Positions 21,360 to 24,466 of a stretch of DNA of 24,466 nucleotides are shown here, piece by piece. The number at the start of each line of letters is the position of its first letter. Position 1 is the first letter of the stretch. A program made the position numbers and the translations under genes. The stretch covers positions 1 through 24,466 of the IMG/VR virus record IMGVR_UViG_3300006875_000158. The stretch is one strand, 5' to 3'. The stretch is from a virus. The notes beneath the pieces were generated by a model. The model saw only the letters and a list, made by a program, of their open reading frames with translations, did no database searches and was not told the DNA's origin.

Positions 21360-23144
21360 ATGGCTTATTTTGACGATATAAATGAGGCGCTCTTTAAACT
21401 GGGTGACCTTGGAACTCTTGCGTCTCGTGACATAACGCAATCCATTACAGAAATGAGCGTGTCACTGACGCTCAGCGGTTCATCACAAGTAGCAGTAAGC
21501 GTTGTTGACCCAAACTTTGCATTCGCTAAGGCAAACTACTTCCAGATTCGTAGAGATATTTTCTATAGGGATATGTGGTTTGAAATCGCTGCGGTTGAAA
21601 CATCGCGCGGCGAGTCTATTCACCCCCTGTATTCGCTTGAATGTCGGTCAAAAGCAGTTCAGTTAATGAAGCGAGATAAAAAGCCAGAGGCATATCGTGG
21701 GATGACCGGATATGACTTTGCTCAGGCAATGGCAAAGAGATTTGCGCTTAACTTCGTCGGTGAACGGACAACTAAGAAGCAGTCTATCGTCAAGGGTAAG
21801 GGCAAGGATTCTGATGACTCTGTATGGACCGTGCTTCAGAGTCTTGCTGGAGAGCAGAAGTTCATTTGCTTCGAAACAGAGGGAACGCTGTTCTTTTGTT
21901 CAGAGAAGTTTCTTTTGGGTAAATGGGGTGACCCTAACTTTGCCTATGGAGACTTTAAGTTCATCCCGTTTGTCTATCCAGAACCGAATACCGACCTATT
22001 TCCTAGCGCCAAGGATAAGTATGTCCTTCTGGACCAGCCTCGTGTTCGGCGGTCAGACGACGATATCAAAGCCGCCGAAGGGTCAATCCTTGTAGATAGA
22101 GCGAACGGAATCAAACTACGTCCCGGTCAGACCATCTATCTCGCCGGTATTCCAGATTTTGAAGCGTTTTACATCATCACGGATGTCTCGTTTCGAGAAG
22201 GTAGTGCAGAACCCGTACAAGTTCAGTTCCGTGTCCCCGTTGACCCAACGAAGGAAAAGATTTCAACAAACGGAACAAAGCAGACACCGGGAGCAAATAC
22301 CCAGCCGAGCACATCGACGAACCCGCCACCGGGCGTGCCGAACATCAAAATTCCTGTTGCTCTTAGCCCAACAGCAGCAATGAAGTATGCTGAAGAAGTC
22401 TTGCGTCGTCAGCGGTTTAGGGGTCCAGGCGAGAAAATCAAGCGCGTTGTCTACGAGGCAATTTTAGGACTCCTTAATCGAAGAACAGCCGAGCAGGTCA
22501 TTGCTTCTATTAATAAGGATACCCGCATTACCGGCTATGCAAAATTGACAAGAGATATCGTATTCTCATATGTTCTCGGCATACCATCAACGCGATTTGG
22601 AGTGTCTGGTGGGTTGACAACCTCAGAGTCAGCCCGAGAAGAAGCGAATTTCATCAAACGGTTTGGCGCCCAGACGTCTACTCCAGTGCCGACCAAAACC
22701 TCTCAGTCGTCAAAGACTGGCGCTGATTATTCGTCAACTACACCGGGCGTTAAGTCGACAACGAAAACAAGTGCCGACCAATTGAGTTCAGGCTCAATCC
22801 CCATTCCAAAACAAGAAACGCCACCTAGTTCTCTGCCTAAGGTGAACCTTCCAGTTGAGGCAATCGTTGCCATTGGACAGGCATTGAGGCGGGATGCCCC
22901 CTCTGACATTGACGGTCCTCGTTATTCGAGGATTAATCAGGACATTATCGCTAATGCGCTGCAAATCTATAATATTCCTGACATTGCCAATAAAGCCAAA
23001 AAGATGAATACCTATTATAGTATTTATAGAGACCCCGCTTCTCAGTTCAAATATAATGCTCTTTACGCGTCGTGGCCGTATATCTCTGGGGGCGGTTTCT
23101 CTTCTATTAAACTTTCAGCGCCCTACACGATTAGGAAGCGATGA
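21360..23144 (+). CDS. Baseplate hub protein (gpD/gp27/XkdQ-like)
   Basis: The product has 594 residues. The N-terminal ~310 residues are the hub: strand-rich LTLSGSSQVAVSVVDP, FYRDMWFEIAAVE, MTGYDFAQAMAKRF and a central VWTVLQSLAGEQKFICFE, as in tail hub proteins that form a trimer holding the spike. After residue ~310 comes a Thr/Pro/Ser-rich linker and two helical stretches (about 340-410 and 495-560) separated by a second low-complexity linker. These stretches share a weak A-x-x-x-L-R-R pattern. Such extensions are unusual for a plain hub. The stop overlaps the next start (ATGA). No clear ribosome-binding site precedes the ATG; it starts two bases after the previous stop, so translation is probably coupled. 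Confidence 0.75.
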   Translation: MAYFDDINEALFKLGDLGTLASRDITQSITEMSVSLTLSGSSQVAVSVVDPNFAFAKANYFQIRRDIFYRDMWFEIAAVETSRGESIHPLYSLECRSKAVQLMKRDKKPEAYRGMTGYDFAQAMAKRFALNFVGERTTKKQSIVKGKGKDSDDSVWTVLQSLAGEQKFICFETEGTLFFCSEKFLLGKWGDPNFAYGDFKFIPFVYPEPNTDLFPSAKDKYVLLDQPRVRRSDDDIKAAEGSILVDRANGIKLRPGQTIYLAGIPDFEAFYIITDVSFREGSAEPVQVQFRVPVDPTKEKISTNGTKQTPGANTQPSTSTNPPPGVPNIKIPVALSPTAAMKYAEEVLRRQRFRGPGEKIKRVVYEAILGLLNRRTAEQVIASINKDTRITGYAKLTRDIVFSYVLGIPSTRFGVSGGLTTSESAREEANFIKRFGAQTSTPVPTKTSQSSKTGADYSSTTPGVKSTTKTSADQLSSGSIPIPKQETPPSSLPKVNLPVEAIVAIGQALRRDAPSDIDGPRYSRINQDIIANALQIYNIPDIANKAKKMNTYYSIYRDPASQFKYNALYASWPYISGGGFSSIKLSAPYTIRKR

Positions 23145-23452
23145 GCGAAAACGTCACAGTTCCCTCAAAAACCGCTGGTACGCCACTTGAGCCAGGTGGA
23201 CTATATCTAGGTATCGTCAGGCAGGTTTCCGGCACTCAGGTATTCGTAGAACTACCTCTCGTCAGTCCTGGCTTTGCGTTCGGACCATGCCTCGTTGTTG
23301 CCAACCGAGCATCGGTTACAACGACTTCATCTAGCGGATATCTGACCTCGGTGACGGTAACTAATACAGTACCGAATGTTGGCGACCGTGTTATCTGCGC
23401 CTTTCTTAATAATGAACGGTCAGAAATTGTCGTTCTTGGACGAGTCCTGTAA
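23141..23452 (+). CDS. Baseplate spike / OB-fold protein (gpV/gp5 N-terminal type)
   Basis: The product has 103 residues. After a short lead, GGLYLGIVRQVSGTQVFVEL is the first pair of OB strands, followed by FGPCLVVANR, a Ser/Thr-rich loop and PNVGDRVICAFLNNE with VVLGRVL at the C-terminus. The V-G-D-R-V-x-x-x-F ... I-V-V-L-G-R-V end is the hallmark of gpV/gp5 OB domains. It lacks the beta-helical needle of longer spikes, so it is a minimal version or needs a separate tip protein. ATGA overlap with the hub gene; AGGAAG upstream. Confidence 0.85.
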   Translation: MSENVTVPSKTAGTPLEPGGLYLGIVRQVSGTQVFVELPLVSPGFAFGPCLVVANRASVTTTSSSGYLTSVTVTNTVPNVGDRVICAFLNNERSEIVVLGRVL

Positions 23453-23479
23453 CTCGGCAAATAGTGGCAAAATAGAGGC

Positions 23480-23776
23480 GTGGACACCTTCAAATTTCCG
23501 ATTCGCTTTGCCAATGGCGGGGTTGAGAAGTTCATTGACGGAACAGACGAGTATTATTCGCACCTGTTGGCTCTTGTTGTTCAAATTCAGCCAGCGGACC
23601 TTCCGCTCAACCCTCAGTACGGCGTCACCGACCCCACATTTTCTGAATCGCTGATTCGCGACCTTGCTCTCAGTGTTGGTGGATTTATCCCAGAAATAAT
23701 TGTTGAAAACGCTGAGATTACCATTGAGGACAACGGAGAGTCTAGAATAGACATAGCCTTCAGCCAAAGGACTTAA
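23480..23776 (+). CDS. Baseplate wedge protein (gp25/W family)
   Basis: The product has 98 residues. It starts with GTG at 23480 and AGAGG immediately upstream. The fold is the lysozyme-like gp25/W type: FKFPIRFANGG, then IQPADLPLNPQYGV and FSESLIRDLALSVGGFIPEI, a pattern conserved in wedge initiators that contact the sheath. Length is normal. It is followed one base after the stop by the gpJ-like gene. The gap 23453-23479 shows no hairpin. Confidence 0.85.
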   Translation: MDTFKFPIRFANGGVEKFIDGTDEYYSHLLALVVQIQPADLPLNPQYGVTDPTFSESLIRDLALSVGGFIPEIIVENAEITIEDNGESRIDIAFSQRT

Positions 23777-23777
23777 A

Positions 23778-24466
23778 ATGACGTCTCCGGATTTCTCGGA
23801 ATATATTGACCTGACTATCAATGACCTACAGCCGGTCGACGTCTATACGCTCGCTCGTGACTACGCCCTTGTGGCTCTGCCGGAATTTGACCCACGAGTC
23901 GGCACGGTTGAAGATGCCATGCTCGAAGCAATGTCATACGTTTCTGGTCTTGTAAATGGTGCAGTTAATCGTCTTCCCAATGGACTGATGGAGGGGCTGC
24001 TTCGTCTTATGGGATTCTTCCGAGATGAAGCAACCTTTGCTTCTGGAAGTGTAGTCTTTACAACAATTGATACCGCTGGTCTAACAATCCCCTCGGGGAC
24101 TCAGGTGAGTTTTAGCGAAGCAACCGACGAGGGCATCGTTGTCCATGTCTATGAAACGACAGAGACAGTTGTAATTGCCGAAGGAGAGTCAACCTCTGAC
24201 CCCGTTCAAGTTGCGGCTATTGAGGCAGGAATTAAGCCAGTCATCTCAGACGGCGCATCAATGAATATTCTTACACCGATTGCCACTCTCTTTACAGCGA
24301 CATTTGATGGCTCATTCACGCAGGGAACGGAATCCGAAACTGACGAGGATTTTTTCCGACGAGCATCAACATATCTCGGAAGTCTCAGCAGGACGCTTGC
24401 TACGGCATCGCAAGTTACTGATTATTTGTTGACTACCTATGCCGACGCATACCGAGTGGCGACTTA
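23778..24466 (+). CDS. Baseplate assembly protein gpJ-like, N-terminal part (runs off the right edge)
   Basis: The open frame begins at the ATG at 23778 with AAAGGA upstream and continues to the window end (229 codons). It reads MTSPDFSEYIDLTINDL, then DVYTLARDYALVALPEFDPR and TVEDAMLEAMSYVSGLVN, followed by a beta domain containing IPSGTQVSF and the family signature GTESETDEDFFRRASTYL. This is the Baseplate_J pattern (Mu gp47/P2 gpJ). It builds the wedge with the W-like protein encoded just upstream. The C-terminal half is outside the window. Confidence 0.9.
   Translation, partial: MTSPDFSEYIDLTINDLQPVDVYTLARDYALVALPEFDPRVGTVEDAMLEAMSYVSGLVNGAVNRLPNGLMEGLLRLMGFFRDEATFASGSVVFTTIDTAGLTIPSGTQVSFSEATDEGIVVHVYETTETVVIAEGESTSDPVQVAAIEAGIKPVISDGASMNILTPIATLFTATFDGSFTQGTESETDEDFFRRASTYLGSLSRTLATASQVTDYLLTTYADAYRVAT

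Overview
The window is part of the genome of a tailed phage (or prophage) with a contractile tail, i.e. a myovirus. The evidence is a tail sheath gene, a tail tube gene, a frameshifted pair of tail-assembly chaperones, a 1229-residue tape measure and a baseplate series (hub adaptor, hub, OB-fold spike, gp25/W-like, gpJ-like). GC is moderate, by eye about half. Nothing fixes the host. A peptidoglycan-peptidase domain on the tape measure and no visible outer-membrane adaptations make a Gram-positive or actinobacterial host plausible, but this is inference.

Layout. (1) Positions 1-2683, minus strand: the start of a probable prohead protease, a portal protein fused to a MuF-type domain, and a small two-helix membrane protein. 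The major capsid gene is presumably beyond the left edge. (2) 2742-4046, plus strand: large terminase, divergent from the portal operon, with no recognisable small terminase next to it. (3) 4078-7463: a DNA recombination module made of an unknown gene, a Rad52-type annealing protein, a Cas4/AddB-like PD-(D/E)XK nuclease, a helical unknown, an HNH protein and a RuvC-like resolvase. (4) 7456-8387: three small overlapping genes of unknown function. (5) 8384-10913: ParB-fold protein, PAPS-reductase/DndC/IbrA-like ATP-pyrophosphatase, second ParB-fold protein. This is the most intriguing cassette in the window. (6) 10966-12279: a small Arg-rich protein and a GT-B glycosyltransferase. (7) 12336-13992: neck and tail-completion genes. 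(8) 14134-24466: sheath, tube, chaperones, tape measure and baseplate, running off the right edge inside gpJ.

From 4078 to 10913 the genes are packed with ATGA or TAATG overlaps and short gaps, which suggests one long operon. A -35/-10 pair sits at the end of the terminase gene. The late region is broken by short intergenic gaps with dyads or hairpins (10916-10941, 12303-12316, 14056-14088, 16093-16118). The one ahead of the sheath overlaps a TATAAT box and looks like a promoter-operator. Sheath and tube have visibly stronger codon bias than their neighbours. I found no tRNA, CRISPR array, insertion sequence, integrase or T-tailed intrinsic terminator.
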